The notes beneath the pieces are model-generated. The model was given only the letters and a program-made list of their open reading frames with translations. It was not told the origin of the DNA and did not search any database. Of a stretch of DNA of 64,000 nucleotides, positions 1-9,253 are shown in pieces; the first letter of the stretch is position 1; each line of letters begins with the position of its first letter. Source of the DNA: Mycobacterium sp. OAS707 (GTDB lineage Bacteria; Actinomycetota; Actinomycetes; Mycobacteriales; Mycobacteriaceae); assembly GCF_014873705.1 (NCBI RefSeq), contig NZ_JADBDS010000001.1, positions 1,798,001 to 1,862,000 of the forward strand, written 5' to 3'. The translations under genes and the position numbers were made by a program.

Positions 1-228
1 TCGGCGCGGTGGCGCGACCACGGCTTCGACCTCGATTTCGCCGAACTCGTCTACCTCGGTGATCGCAACGAGGCAGCCGCCTATCTCGGTGAGCACGGCT
101 GGCAGTTGAGCCGAAACAGCGTCACGGAGCTGTTCGCCGCCTACGGGATGCCGCCTCTCGAAGTCGACGACGAGGGAAACTTCGGCGATCTGCAGTACGT
201 CAGGGGCGTGCTGAAAGGAGCGCACTGA
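1..228 (+). CDS. SAM-dependent methyltransferase (PPM/LCM-like, TIGR00027 type), C-terminal part
   Basis: Only the last 75 codons are present; the gene begins before the window. The reading frame from base 1 ends in TGA at 226-228, which overlaps the ATG of the next gene (TGATG), so the two are translationally coupled. The visible part ends with the layout seen in the three complete paralogues downstream: [11 protein letters not shown], then [17 protein letters not shown], then an aromatic tail. It is therefore the fourth copy of the same mycobacterial methyltransferase family. The substrate of this family is not known. The catalytic part cannot be judged because it lies outside the window. 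Confidence 0.85.
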   Translation, partial: SARWRDHGFDLDFAELVYLGDRNEAAAYLGEHGWQLSRNSVTELFAAYGMPPLEVDDEGNFGDLQYVRGVLKGAH

Positions 229-1124
229 TGACCCGATCCGATGCCGACAGTTGGGATCTGGCGTCGAGCGTGGGGGCGACGGCCACCATGGTCGCCGCGG
301 CGCGGGCGCTGGCCAGCCTCGAGCAAGAGCCGCTGATCAATGACCCGTTCGCCGCGGATCTGGTGCGGGCGGTCGGCGTCGACTTCTTCACCCGGCTGGT
401 GAACGGCGAGATCCCGCTACCGGAGGGGGACGGTCCTCGGCTGATGGGCAGCGTGATCGCGGTGCGCACCCGCTTCTTCGATGATTTCTTCACCGAAGCA
501 GGCGCGGCGGGCATCGCGCAGGCGGTGATTCTGGCCAGTGGATTGGACTCGCGGCCGTACCGGTTGGCGTGGGCGCCTGGCACGGTCGTCTACGAGATCG
601 ACCAGCCGCAGGTGATCGAATTCAAGACCACGACGATGACCGCGATCGGCGCGACACCGACCGCGCAGCGCCGCACCGTCGCCATCGACCTGCGCGAGGA
701 CTGGCCGGCCGCGTTGCGCGCCTGTGGTTTTGATGAAGCTCAGCCCACCGCGTGGAGCGCAGAAGGCTTGCTGCCGTATCTGCCGCCGGATGCCCAGGAC
801 CGGCTGTTCGACAACATCACCGCGCTCAGCGCGCCTGGCAGTCGACTCGCCACCGAATATCACCCCGATGCGGGTGCTGCGGTCGCGGAGCGGACGAAAC
901 GCTTGGGCGGACAGTGGCGCGAACATGGGTTTGACGTCGACTTGTCGCAGCTGTTCATTCCCGGCGAGCGCAGCCACGTGGGCGAATACCTGACCGGACA
1001 CGGCTGGCAGGTGTCGACGCGAACGCGGCGCGAGGTGTTCGCCGGCTACGGCAGGGAATTTCCCGTTACCGACGACGTTGCGCCGCTCAGTACCTCACTG
1101 GCGGTCATCGCGACACGAAAGTAG
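228..1124 (+). CDS. SAM-dependent methyltransferase, mycobacterial TIGR00027 family, copy 2
   Basis: 298 residues, the usual length for the family. The N-terminus [20 protein letters not shown] is shared with the next two genes. The SAM-binding motif lies near residue 98 ([15 protein letters not shown]) and is followed by [12 protein letters not shown], where the acidic residue should hold the SAM ribose. [11 protein letters not shown] is the third family motif. Related M. tuberculosis proteins such as Rv0725c, Rv0726c and Rv0731c lie in the same genomic neighbourhood. Proteins of this family resemble leucine carboxyl methyltransferases, but no substrate is established. The start ATG at 228 overlaps the upstream stop, and AAAGGAG precedes it as a ribosome binding site. 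It is probably one operon with its neighbours. Confidence 0.9.
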   Translation: MTRSDADSWDLASSVGATATMVAAARALASLEQEPLINDPFAADLVRAVGVDFFTRLVNGEIPLPEGDGPRLMGSVIAVRTRFFDDFFTEAGAAGIAQAVILASGLDSRPYRLAWAPGTVVYEIDQPQVIEFKTTTMTAIGATPTAQRRTVAIDLREDWPAALRACGFDEAQPTAWSAEGLLPYLPPDAQDRLFDNITALSAPGSRLATEYHPDAGAAVAERTKRLGGQWREHGFDVDLSQLFIPGERSHVGEYLTGHGWQVSTRTRREVFAGYGREFPVTDDVAPLSTSLAVIATRK

Positions 1125-1131
1125 GAGACTC

Positions 1132-2031
1132 ATGGCCCGAACCGAGGGTGACACCTGGGATCTGGCGTCCAGCGTGGGTGCGACCGCAACCGGCGTGGCC
1201 GCCTCCCGCGCGTTGGCGTCCAAACAGCCCAATCCGCTTATCAACGACCCCTACGCCGACGCGCTCGTCAAGGCGGTCGGTCTCGAACATCTCAACAAGT
1301 TCGCCGACGGCGAACTGGAGTACGGCGACGATCCGCTGTTCAACCGCCAGCAGATATGTGAGCAGATCGCCGTGCGCACAAGGTTTTTCGATGACTTTTT
1401 CATCGGGGCCGTATCCGCAGGTATTCGCCAGGCGGTGATTCTGGCATCAGGTTTGGACACCCGCGCCTATCGGCTTCCCTGGCCGCGGGAAGCGGTGGTG
1501 TTCGAAGTCGACCAGCCACAAGTGATCGAGTTCAAGACCCGCGTGCTCGAAGGTTTGGGCGCACAACCCGCGGCCACCCGGCGGACGGTTTCCGTCGATC
1601 TGCGCGATGACTGGCCGGCGGCGTTGCGGGACAGCGGATTTGACCCACGGCTCCCCACTGCGTGGATTGCCGAGGGCCTGCTGATCTACTTGCCGCCCGA
1701 CGCTCAGGACCGGTTGTTCGACAACGTCACCGCGCTCAGCGCGCCGGGCAGCAGGCTGGCGACCGAGCACATGGATTTTCAGGGGTCGCCTGACGAGTGG
1801 GTCGAGAGGCTCTCCGAGAGGTCACGCCGCATGGGCTCCGACCTCAACCTCGCCGAGCTGTTCTACACGGCCGATCGCAACCGGGCCGACCAGTACCTGA
1901 TCTCCAAGGGCTGGGACGTCACCATCCGGCCGAACCGAAAAGCCTATGCAATCAATGGTTTCCAGTATCCCGAGGATGAGCTGACCGCCTTCGCCGGCGA
2001 CAGCGGTTATCTCTCGGCAATCCTCGACTAG
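1132..2031 (+). CDS. SAM-dependent methyltransferase, mycobacterial TIGR00027 family, copy 3
   Basis: 299 residues. An in-frame start exists 54 bases upstream, but the ATG at 1132 has a good ribosome binding site (GTAGGAGACTC) and yields the conserved N-terminus [19 protein letters not shown]. The SAM motif is [15 protein letters not shown], followed by [12 protein letters not shown] and [20 protein letters not shown]. It is closely related to the copies on each side, with only 7 bases separating it from the previous gene, so it is a tandem duplicate in one transcription unit. The substrate is unknown. The C-terminal quarter is the most divergent part among the copies, which could mean different acceptors. 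Confidence 0.9.
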   Translation: MARTEGDTWDLASSVGATATGVAASRALASKQPNPLINDPYADALVKAVGLEHLNKFADGELEYGDDPLFNRQQICEQIAVRTRFFDDFFIGAVSAGIRQAVILASGLDTRAYRLPWPREAVVFEVDQPQVIEFKTRVLEGLGAQPAATRRTVSVDLRDDWPAALRDSGFDPRLPTAWIAEGLLIYLPPDAQDRLFDNVTALSAPGSRLATEHMDFQGSPDEWVERLSERSRRMGSDLNLAELFYTADRNRADQYLISKGWDVTIRPNRKAYAINGFQYPEDELTAFAGDSGYLSAILD

Positions 2032-2040
2032 GAGAATCGC

Positions 2041-2940
2041 ATGCCACGTACAGAAGGTGATACCTGGGATCTGGCGTCCAGCGTGGGCGCCACCGCCACG
2101 ATGGTTGCCGCGCAGAGGGCGCTCGCAAATCGAGAGGGCCTGATCGACGACCCGTTCGCCGAGCCACTGGTGCGCGCCGTCGGCTTGGACTTCTTCATTC
2201 AGGCGCTCGACGGTGACATCGTTTTCGAAGACGTGAATCCGGAATTCAAGATGCGCCGGGCGGCCGAAGGCATGGCGGTGCGCACCCGTTGGTTCGACAA
2301 GCTGTTCACCGACGGGACCGCCGTTGGTGTGCGACAGGCAGTGATCCTTGCCGCCGGACTCGATGCGCGGGCTTATCGACTGGACTGGGCTGACGGCACG
2401 ACTGTCTACGAACTCGACCAGCCTGAGGTCATCGACTTCAAATCGAATACGCTGGCAGGGCTGGACGCCAAGCCCAAAGCGAACCGCGTCACGATCGCGA
2501 TCGATCTGCGCAACGACTGGCCGAAAGCGCTGCTGGACAACGGCTTCGATCCAGGCCAGCCCACCGCTTGGATCGCCGAGGGCCTACTGATCTACCTTCC
2601 GCCCGAGGCACAGGACCTGTTGTTCGACCGGATCAACGAGCTCAGCGCCCCCGGCAGTCGGGTCGCAACCGAGCACATTCCGGGCGTCAGCATGTTCTCC
2701 GATGAGCGCGCACAGCAGATCAGAGAACGGATGAAGAAGTACGGCCACGATATCGAGATGGGTGACCTCATCTACCACGGCGAGCGCAGCCACGTCATCG
2801 AGTATCTGGAGGGACACGGCTGGGACGTGACGGCGCAGGCCATGCGAGAGGCCTACGCCGCCAACGGCTTTGAGTTCCCCGAGAACGAGACGATCGGGTT
2901 CTTCTCGAACCTCAGCTACGTCGCCGCGGTGAAGCGCTAG
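2041..2940 (+). CDS. SAM-dependent methyltransferase, mycobacterial TIGR00027 family, copy 4
   Basis: 299 residues, the last of the tandem set, starting at an ATG preceded by TAGGAGAATCGC. The family motifs are intact: N-terminal [23 protein letters not shown] motif ILAAGLDARAYRLDW, acidic YELDQPEVIDFK and [19 protein letters not shown]. It ends at 2940, only 10 bases before the stop codon of the convergent exported-protein gene, and no clear terminator hairpin was seen in the gap. The function is a methyl transfer to an unknown acceptor. Confidence 0.9.
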   Translation: MPRTEGDTWDLASSVGATATMVAAQRALANREGLIDDPFAEPLVRAVGLDFFIQALDGDIVFEDVNPEFKMRRAAEGMAVRTRWFDKLFTDGTAVGVRQAVILAAGLDARAYRLDWADGTTVYELDQPEVIDFKSNTLAGLDAKPKANRVTIAIDLRNDWPKALLDNGFDPGQPTAWIAEGLLIYLPPEAQDLLFDRINELSAPGSRVATEHIPGVSMFSDERAQQIRERMKKYGHDIEMGDLIYHGERSHVIEYLEGHGWDVTAQAMREAYAANGFEFPENETIGFFSNLSYVAAVKR

Positions 2941-2950
2941 GTCCGACCGA

Positions 2951-5719
2951 CTACGTACCCGCTCGAGCCGCGTCCACCCTCGCCGGATCCAAGAGGACCA
3001 GCGTGTCGCCATCGAGGGTGGACTGGATCTGCGAGCCGGGGGTTGTCGGGGTAATCGTGCGCGTCAACTTGTTGATGGTCACGTCGCCCGTCAAGGAACC
3101 GGTGTGAGTTCCCGTCACCGTGACGGCCGCCTGGTAATGGATTGTGTTCTGTGCGGCGCTCTGATCGGTTGACTCGGTGCCGTTCAGAATCATCCCCTGG
3201 TCATTGACGTAATTGGTGTAGGTGACCGTGCGGGTGATGTGACCTGTTGTGGCGTCCGTCGACTCGGTGACTAACGCAGTGCCGCCTCCGGTGCCGGTGT
3301 ACGTCCCGGTTGGCAGCAGCTTCACCTGCTGAGGAGTGTTGGAGGCAAGCGTCGGCAATGTGGACGACAGGGCTGGCGTCGTTTTGTCTGCCACTGAACC
3401 GACGCTGGTTGTGTACTTCAGGTTGGCCACAACCAGCCGTGATCTCTCACCCGTCGGGTCTGTGGAGTCAGCTTCCCAGAACGCAACCGCGGTACCGTCG
3501 GCATTCCAGCTCGGCATGCTTCGGGCGGTGTAATTGTCGCCTTCGTCTTCGGGAGTGTTCGGGTCGTCACTGACGAAAAGTGGAATTCCGTTCTCGCGCT
3601 TGAGATCATCCTCGACCGCGATCAGCCACGGCTGATTGGAAACATTGTAGGCATCGGACGAGCCCGCATACACGGTGTAGACCGAGCCTTGGATCAGGAG
3701 CGGCAGGAACGCCGGCCGCACGATCCTCGACACCGGTGTCAGCGCGTCAAGGCCGCGTGCACTGTCGATCGTTATCCACTGGTTGTTGGGCGACAGATCG
3801 GCGTCTTCGTCGTAGTCGAGGTTGCCGGTCAGCCGGGTCACATTCCCCGTGGCGAGGTCTACGACGATGTCATCGACGTTGCCCGACTCATAGAGGCCGC
3901 CCTGAACGATCACGCCTTTGCCGTCATGCGTCCATTGCTTGCCCTCACCAACCGGATAGACCACCCGCGCATCGGTGATGCGATATTCCAGCGCGCCTGT
4001 CGTCGCGTTCGTGGTGCGGGTCAACGTGCCGACGACCGGGACGGCCGTGATGAAGCCGGGGGGATCCAACGGGTTTGGAACGAGCTGAATTTGGCTGAAC
4101 AGCACGTGCGTCCCGTCTGGGGAAACTCGCATCTCGCGCTGGGGGTCGGTGGCAATGACGCCGGGCTTGCCGGGCGGGGTGAACACGCGTACCAGCCGTG
4201 TTCCGTTGGCATCGCTTTCCAAAACGACGTTGGTATAAGAGCCCCCTGACCGGGATTGCATCAGAATGCGACCCGACCCATCCTCGAAAGGCACTGGCTT
4301 ATACAGATCCCGGGGGGCAGTGGTGCCGCCGGGCAGAGGAGTCGGGTCGGCCAGTCCACACGTCAGGCAACGCAGACCAGTGCCGTCGGGACTGACCTGA
4401 TAGATCTCCCGGCGTGCGTCGGCCGCAGCGCCCGGTGGTGTCGCGCTGAACAAAAGGGATTTCCCGTCGGCGGCGAAACGTGGAATGGCCGCGTCGGTCA
4501 TGCCTACAGGCAAGGAGACGATCACGCGCTCGGCGGTGGGAGATTGCACGGCGAGACCGATGGTCTGCTGGTCGCTATGGGCGGTGAACAAGCTCAGCAG
4601 ATTGAACTTGCCGTCCGTGACCGACACAGTGAACGAATCGGTTTGTGCCGCATCATAATTGATGTCACTGGGCGTGTAGGTGAAGCTACCGGTTGCTTGA
4701 TCGATCGTCAGCGTGCCGTGCTGCGGCGCCTGAGTGACCTTGTAGGTCAACGGATCACCCTCGGCGTCGGTGGCCCCGATCTTGCCGGTGACGGTCTGAC
4801 CGGTCTGCACCGTCGTCGTCGGGTTGTAGTTGATGGTCGGCGACTGGTTGAACAGATTGCGTCGCACCCACGCCAGCACCGCCCACACCGCCGGAGTCAA
4901 CGGCTCCGGCGAATCGGGGGCCGGCGCCAGGAACGGCTTGAGCAGATTGGTGACAACGGCGTTGAGAAATCCCACGACCCCGGTGACCGGAATCGCGAGT
5001 TGAGCCGTCGGTGCGACCGGAGCGGTGACCGGTGTGATCGCAGCAGCGAGCGTGCTGGTGGCGCCAGGTGCCTGCTCCGCCCTCGCAGCAGTGATCGAGG
5101 TTGACGTGGTCGCCGTGGCCGCGCGCTCGGCGACGACCTTGACAGCTGCAACCGAGGTCGTCGGTGACGAAGGCGCCGACACAGCGGCGACGGCCGCGGT
5201 GTGTTTCGAGTTCGATTCGGGCACAACGGGCTTCGATGCCGGCTGCTCCGACTCAGGCGCCGAGGTAACTGGCAGCTCCGGTTGAGCCTCCGTGCTGGTC
5301 GGCGCAGGAGGGGTCGGTGCTGCCGGTTCGGTGGTGCTGGTGTGCGCCCCACCGCTGCTACTCACAGTCACACCCGGCCCAACCTGGGTAGTCGACGACG
5401 TCGTGCCGGACGTCGATGTTGCGCCAGCCGTGGCCGTGCCGGTAGCGGTCGACGATGATCCGGCGCCGGTGGTGGATGAGCCGCTATCTGTCGTCGTCGT
5501 AGTGGACGTTCCAGTGCTCGGTGGGACCGACGCCGACGAGCTGGATTCCGTGTTGGTCGCCGAACTGTCTTGCGACGTCGACGATGTACTCGAAGTGTCC
5601 GCGCTCGCCAGACCTGGCGAAGTAACGACCATCACCCCGATACCCAACGCCGCGGCCAATGCACCGACGCGACCGATATAACGTCCATAGGTGCTGACGT
5701 CGGAAGTCGATGTCCTCAT
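2951..5719 (-). CDS. large exported protein: Ser/Thr-rich stalk, cadherin/VCBS-like domain, TolB/WD40-like beta-propeller
   Basis: 922 residues. A signal peptide lies at about 1-40 (GRVGALAAALGIGVMVV, cut near ASADTSS). Residues about 41-235 are Ser/Thr/Ala/Pro-rich low complexity. A hydrophobic stretch near 240-265 precedes NQSPTINYNP at about 293. Residues about 305-371 form a VCBS/cadherin-like unit (DAEGDPLTYKV, HGTLTID, FTYTPS, DSFTVSVTDG). From about 390 to 790, repeats such as DGKSLLFS, SPDGTHVLFS and WTHDGKGVIVQGG look like PD40/TolB propeller blades. The last 130 residues are a separate Thr-rich region. The start has a strong GGAGGATCAC ribosome binding site. The next gene upstream, 35 bases away, is a paralogue. 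Surface or periplasmic location is inferred; no enzymatic motif was recognised. Confidence 0.85.
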   Translation of the reverse strand: MRTSTSDVSTYGRYIGRVGALAAALGIGVMVVTSPGLASADTSSTSSTSQDSSATNTESSSSASVPPSTGTSTTTTTDSGSSTTGAGSSSTATGTATAGATSTSGTTSSTTQVGPGVTVSSSGGAHTSTTEPAAPTPPAPTSTEAQPELPVTSAPESEQPASKPVVPESNSKHTAAVAAVSAPSSPTTSVAAVKVVAERAATATTSTSITAARAEQAPGATSTLAAAITPVTAPVAPTAQLAIPVTGVVGFLNAVVTNLLKPFLAPAPDSPEPLTPAVWAVLAWVRRNLFNQSPTINYNPTTTVQTGQTVTGKIGATDAEGDPLTYKVTQAPQHGTLTIDQATGSFTYTPSDINYDAAQTDSFTVSVTDGKFNLLSLFTAHSDQQTIGLAVQSPTAERVIVSLPVGMTDAAIPRFAADGKSLLFSATPPGAAADARREIYQVSPDGTGLRCLTCGLADPTPLPGGTTAPRDLYKPVPFEDGSGRILMQSRSGGSYTNVVLESDANGTRLVRVFTPPGKPGVIATDPQREMRVSPDGTHVLFSQIQLVPNPLDPPGFITAVPVVGTLTRTTNATTGALEYRITDARVVYPVGEGKQWTHDGKGVIVQGGLYESGNVDDIVVDLATGNVTRLTGNLDYDEDADLSPNNQWITIDSARGLDALTPVSRIVRPAFLPLLIQGSVYTVYAGSSDAYNVSNQPWLIAVEDDLKRENGIPLFVSDDPNTPEDEGDNYTARSMPSWNADGTAVAFWEADSTDPTGERSRLVVANLKYTTSVGSVADKTTPALSSTLPTLASNTPQQVKLLPTGTYTGTGGGTALVTESTDATTGHITRTVTYTNYVNDQGMILNGTESTDQSAAQNTIHYQAAVTVTGTHTGSLTGDVTINKLTRTITPTTPGSQIQSTLDGDTLVLLDPARVDAARAGT

Positions 5720-5754
5720 GTGATCCTCCTTGAGTGCTTCCGATTGGTGGGTAG

Positions 5755-8400
5755 TTAGACGCCCGATTGCGCGGCAGCTACGTCGGCCGGGTCCAGGATG
5801 CTTTGCACGTCTCCATCGAGTTCGGAAGTGATGTAGCCGTTCAGTGTTTGGCGGTTCACGACCGTCGCATCACCGCGCAGGTAGCCGGTGTGCGTTCCGG
5901 TGACCGTGATGTTGGCGGTGTAGTGGATGGAGAGTTGGTTGGCGGTGATGTTGGTTGATTCGGTGCCGTTGAGGACCATTCCGTCTTCGTTGACGTAGTC
6001 GGAGTAAACGACGGTGCGGATGGTGTGGCCGGCCTGCGTCGGGTCGGGGGTCTCGGTCACCGTGGCCGTGCCGCCCCCGGCCCCGGCGTACGTGCCTGTC
6101 GGCGGCAGGGCCGGGGCGCTGGGAACGTACGTGCTCAGCTTGGGCATGGTCGACGACAGTTGCGGGGTCGACTTGTCACCCTCTACCCCTCCGACGCTCG
6201 TCGTGTACTTCAGGTTGGCGATGACGAGACGCGTGTCGGTCGGATCATCCTTGCTCTGCTCCCAGAAGGCGACCGCGTTCCCGGTGGGGCTCCAGCCAGG
6301 CATGCTCTGCCCGGCATATCCGTCGCCCTCGACGATCAGTGGGAGGCCGTTTTCTCGCTTGAGCTCATCGTCGATCGCGACCACCCATGCTTGATTCGAA
6401 ACGTTCACGGGCGAGGCATAGGCGAGGTACACCGGGCCGACGATGTAGGCCGGCAGGAATGCCGGCCGTACGATCCGCGACATTGGCGTCAGCGCGTCAA
6501 GCCCTCGCGTACTCCCGGCGACAATCCACTTCCCGTTGGGCGATTCGAAGACGTTCTCTTCGTAATCCAGACCGGCGGTCACCCGGGTGATGTTCCCCGT
6601 GGCAAGGTCGACCTTGATGGCGTCGACGTTGCCTGCGTCGTACTGCCCGCCCTGAATGATCGCGCTCTTGCCATCGGGCGTCCACGACTTACCTTCGCCG
6701 TAAGGTGCGACCACACGCGCGTCATCGATGATGTATCCGTTCGCAGTGCGCACCAAGGTGCCCACGACCGGGACGATAGCGACGTAGCCGTTGGTGCCTA
6801 ACTCCAATCGGCTGAACAACAGGTGCGTTCCGTCGGGCGAAACCTTCACCTCGCGTTGCCGATCAACGACAAACGTCGGACTGTCCGGCGTGGTTAGGGG
6901 AACCAACTGCTTGCCGGCGACACCGTCTTCGAAAATCACGTACGTGTACTTGTCTGGGCCGGTTGTGATCCGAATCAGAACCCGCCCGGAACCGTCTTCG
7001 AACGGTAAGGGCTTCTGCAGGTCGCCCGTGATGCTCGTACTGACACCACAGGTCACGCATCTGAGGTCGGTGCCATCGATCCCGATTTGGTAGACCTCCT
7101 GGCGGCCACCGACTATCGGTTGGGCGCTGAAGTAGAGGGATTGTCCGTCGGCAGAGAAGCGTGGCCGGTTCGGGTTGGATATGTTGTTGGGCAAGTTCAG
7201 GATGACGCGTTCGACAGTGGGGTTGAGCACTGTGACGCCGATGGTTTCCTGGTCGCCGTGCGGGGTGAACAGTCCCAGCAGGTTGAACTTGCCGTCCGTG
7301 ACCGACACAGTGAACGAATCGGTTTGTGCCGCATCATAATTGATGTCACTGGGCGTGTAGGTGAAGCTACCGGTTGCTTGATCGATCGTCAGCGTGCCGT
7401 GCTGCGGCGCCTGAGTGACCTTGTAGGTCAACGGATCACCCTCGGCGTCGGTGGCCCCGATCTTGCCGGTGACGGTCTGACCGGTCTGCACCGTCGTCGT
7501 CGGGTTGTAGTTGATGGTCGGCGACTGGTTGAACAAGTTGCGTCGCACCCACGCCAGCACCGCCCACACCGCCGGAGTCAACGGCTCCGGCGAATCGGGG
7601 GCCGGCGCCAGGAACGGCTTGAGCAGATTGGTGACAACGGCGTTGAGAAATCCCACGACCCCGGTGACCGGAATCGCGAGTTGAGCCGTCGGAGCGACCG
7701 GAGCGGTGACCGGTGTGATCGCAGCAGCCAGCGTGCTGGTGGCGCCAGGTGCCTCCACCGCCCTCGCAGCAGTGATCGAGGTTGACGTGGTCGCCGTGGC
7801 CGCGCGCTCGGCGACGACCTTGACAGCTGCAACCGAGGTCGTCGGTGACGAAGGCGCCGACACAGCGGTGACGGCCGCGGTGTGTTTCGAGTTCGATTCG
7901 GGCACAACGGGCTTCGATGCCGGCTGCTCCGGCTCAGGCGCCGAGGTAACTGGCAGCTCCGGTTGAGTCTCCGTGCTGGTCGGCGCAGGAGGGGTCGGTG
8001 CTGCCGGTTCGGTGGTGCTGGTGTGCGCCCCACCGCTGCTACTCACAGTCACACCCGGCCCAACCTGGGTAGTCGACGACGTCGTGCCGGACGTCGATGT
8101 TGCGCCAGCCGTGGCCGTGCCGGTAGCGGTCGACGTTGATCCGGCGCCGGTGGTGGATGAGCCGCTATCTGTCGTCGTCGTAGTGGACGTTCCGGTGCTC
8201 GGTGGGGCCGACGCCGACGAGCTGGATTCCGTGTTGGTCGCCGAACTGTCTTGCGATGTCGACGCTGCACTCGAAGTGTCGGCCGTAGCCACACCCGGCG
8301 AGGCAACCACCATCACCCCGATCCCCAAGGCCGCGGCCAGGGCGCCAACTCGACCTACATGGCGGCCGTAGGAGCTCACATGCGAAATCGGTGCGCCCAT
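5755..8400 (-). CDS. large exported protein, tandem paralogue (Ser/Thr-rich stalk, cadherin-like domain, propeller)
   Basis: 881 residues from ATG 8400. ATG 8406 is also possible. An upstream open frame to 8562 is rejected because it would run through the repeated intergenic operators and add a non-signal sequence. The 8400 start gives the same spacing to YGRHVGRVGALAAALGIGVM as in the paralogue at 2951-5719. Domains run in the same order: signal peptide, Ser/Thr/Pro stalk, VCBS-like unit, beta-propeller with SADGQSLYFS, SPDGTHLLFS and WTPDGKSAIIQGG, and a C-terminal Thr-rich region. The N-terminal 370 residues are almost identical to the paralogue down to silent positions, while the propeller has diverged clearly. 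It probably heads a two-gene operon whose promoter lies in the repeat-bearing region before the TetR gene. Confidence 0.85.
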   Translation of the reverse strand: MGAPISHVSSYGRHVGRVGALAAALGIGVMVVASPGVATADTSSAASTSQDSSATNTESSSSASAPPSTGTSTTTTTDSGSSTTGAGSTSTATGTATAGATSTSGTTSSTTQVGPGVTVSSSGGAHTSTTEPAAPTPPAPTSTETQPELPVTSAPEPEQPASKPVVPESNSKHTAAVTAVSAPSSPTTSVAAVKVVAERAATATTSTSITAARAVEAPGATSTLAAAITPVTAPVAPTAQLAIPVTGVVGFLNAVVTNLLKPFLAPAPDSPEPLTPAVWAVLAWVRRNLFNQSPTINYNPTTTVQTGQTVTGKIGATDAEGDPLTYKVTQAPQHGTLTIDQATGSFTYTPSDINYDAAQTDSFTVSVTDGKFNLLGLFTPHGDQETIGVTVLNPTVERVILNLPNNISNPNRPRFSADGQSLYFSAQPIVGGRQEVYQIGIDGTDLRCVTCGVSTSITGDLQKPLPFEDGSGRVLIRITTGPDKYTYVIFEDGVAGKQLVPLTTPDSPTFVVDRQREVKVSPDGTHLLFSRLELGTNGYVAIVPVVGTLVRTANGYIIDDARVVAPYGEGKSWTPDGKSAIIQGGQYDAGNVDAIKVDLATGNITRVTAGLDYEENVFESPNGKWIVAGSTRGLDALTPMSRIVRPAFLPAYIVGPVYLAYASPVNVSNQAWVVAIDDELKRENGLPLIVEGDGYAGQSMPGWSPTGNAVAFWEQSKDDPTDTRLVIANLKYTTSVGGVEGDKSTPQLSSTMPKLSTYVPSAPALPPTGTYAGAGGGTATVTETPDPTQAGHTIRTVVYSDYVNEDGMVLNGTESTNITANQLSIHYTANITVTGTHTGYLRGDATVVNRQTLNGYITSELDGDVQSILDPADVAAAQSGV

Positions 8401-8445
8401 ACTCATCCCCAAGTGCCTCGAAGTGGACGTTCGGCGCAGCGATTC

Positions 8446-8551
8446 ACTTGCCGATCGTAAAGTGTGTACTTGCTGACCGTAAAGCTGGTGCTTGTCGAGT
8501 GTCAAGCCCCTAATGACCGTTTGTATGGCGATAACTTGCCGATCGTCTGGG
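8446..8551. promoter_or_regulatory. array of 18-bp imperfect palindromes with 22-bp period, probable operator cluster
   Basis: Similar 18-bp boxes begin at 8446 (ACTTGCCGATCGTAAAGT), 8468 (ACTTGCTGACCGTAAAGC), 8490 (GCTTGTCGAGTGTCAAGC) and 8534 (ACTTGCCGATCGTCTGGG), with a degenerate one at 8512, all in register at 22 bp. Box 1 reads as the palindrome ACTTnnCGATCGnnAAGT, and box 3 has perfect GCTTG/CAAGC ends. The array sits between the divergent TetR gene (start 8584) and the exported-protein gene (start 8400). The TetR protein is the obvious candidate binder. Repeats spaced by about two helical turns would place bound dimers on one face of the DNA. Confidence 0.7.
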
Positions 8552-8583
8552 GCGTGGTTCACTTACTCCACAGGAGGTGAGCA

Positions 8584-9243
8584 GTGACATCCGCCAAGAT
8601 CGACGGTGCCGACAACACGATCGACACCCGGCAGCGGCTGCTGGACGTCGCGGTGGCGCTGATCAGCCAGCACGGCTTCGCCGGCACGTCGCTGCAGATG
8701 ATCGCTGACGAACTCGGGTTCACGAAGGCAGCCATCTACTACCACTTCCGAACCCGCGATCAGCTGCTCATCGCGCTGATGGAGCCACTCCTACAACAGA
8801 TCCGGCTGGTCGTTGAGACGGCGGAGGGTCAGCAGACGCCGCGGACTCGGATGGATGCCATGGTGCAGGGCTTCGCGGGTGTCGTCGCCAAGAACCGGTC
8901 GCTCGCCGCGGTCATGGTCTTTGATCCAAGCGTTCATCAGGTACTGCAGTCACAACCGGAATGGGGCGACCTGATCACACGTCAGCTGACACTGCTGATG
9001 CAACTCGACTCAGGTCCCACGGGCGTCATCAAGGCCACAGCCGTTTTCACTGGGCTTGCCGGCGCGGCCACCGGCGCACCAGACGACATAGACGAGCGGT
9101 CACTTGTCGAGGAACTCGCCGGCCTCGGTCGACGCATGCTCGGTCTGCGCCAACCAGCCCGCCGCAGCGACGGTGACTCACGAGCGCCGAAGCGGATCGA
9201 ACACGCCGGGGGCCGGTGGAAGGACTTCTTGGCCGACGCGTGA
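8584..9243 (+). CDS. TetR/AcrR-family transcriptional regulator
   Basis: 219 residues starting with GTG at 8584 behind an excellent ribosome binding site (GGAGGTGA). The N-terminal helix-turn-helix is clear at about residues 15-60 (RQRLLDVAVALISQHGFAG, then LQMIADELGFTKAAIYYHFR). The C-terminal half is an alpha-helical ligand or dimer domain without a recognisable ligand signature. It is divergent from the exported-protein pair, and the 22-bp repeat array lies between them, so local repression of that pair and of itself is likely. It could also act on the downstream xylB region, though that gene faces it. Confidence 0.9.
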   Translation: MTSAKIDGADNTIDTRQRLLDVAVALISQHGFAGTSLQMIADELGFTKAAIYYHFRTRDQLLIALMEPLLQQIRLVVETAEGQQTPRTRMDAMVQGFAGVVAKNRSLAAVMVFDPSVHQVLQSQPEWGDLITRQLTLLMQLDSGPTGVIKATAVFTGLAGAATGAPDDIDERSLVEELAGLGRRMLGLRQPARRSDGDSRAPKRIEHAGGRWKDFLADA

Positions 9244-9253
9244 CTGGCTCAGC

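Noticed and set aside
8446..8551. Regular 22-bp repeats as a short CRISPR array
   Set aside because: Repeats are 18 bp with 4-base gaps, there is no spacer diversity, and no cas gene is near; position between divergent genes fits operators.
8401..8562. N-terminal extension of the second exported protein up to 8562
   Set aside because: It would translate the operator repeats, would place a 50-residue non-signal segment before the signal peptide, and has no counterpart in the paralogue.
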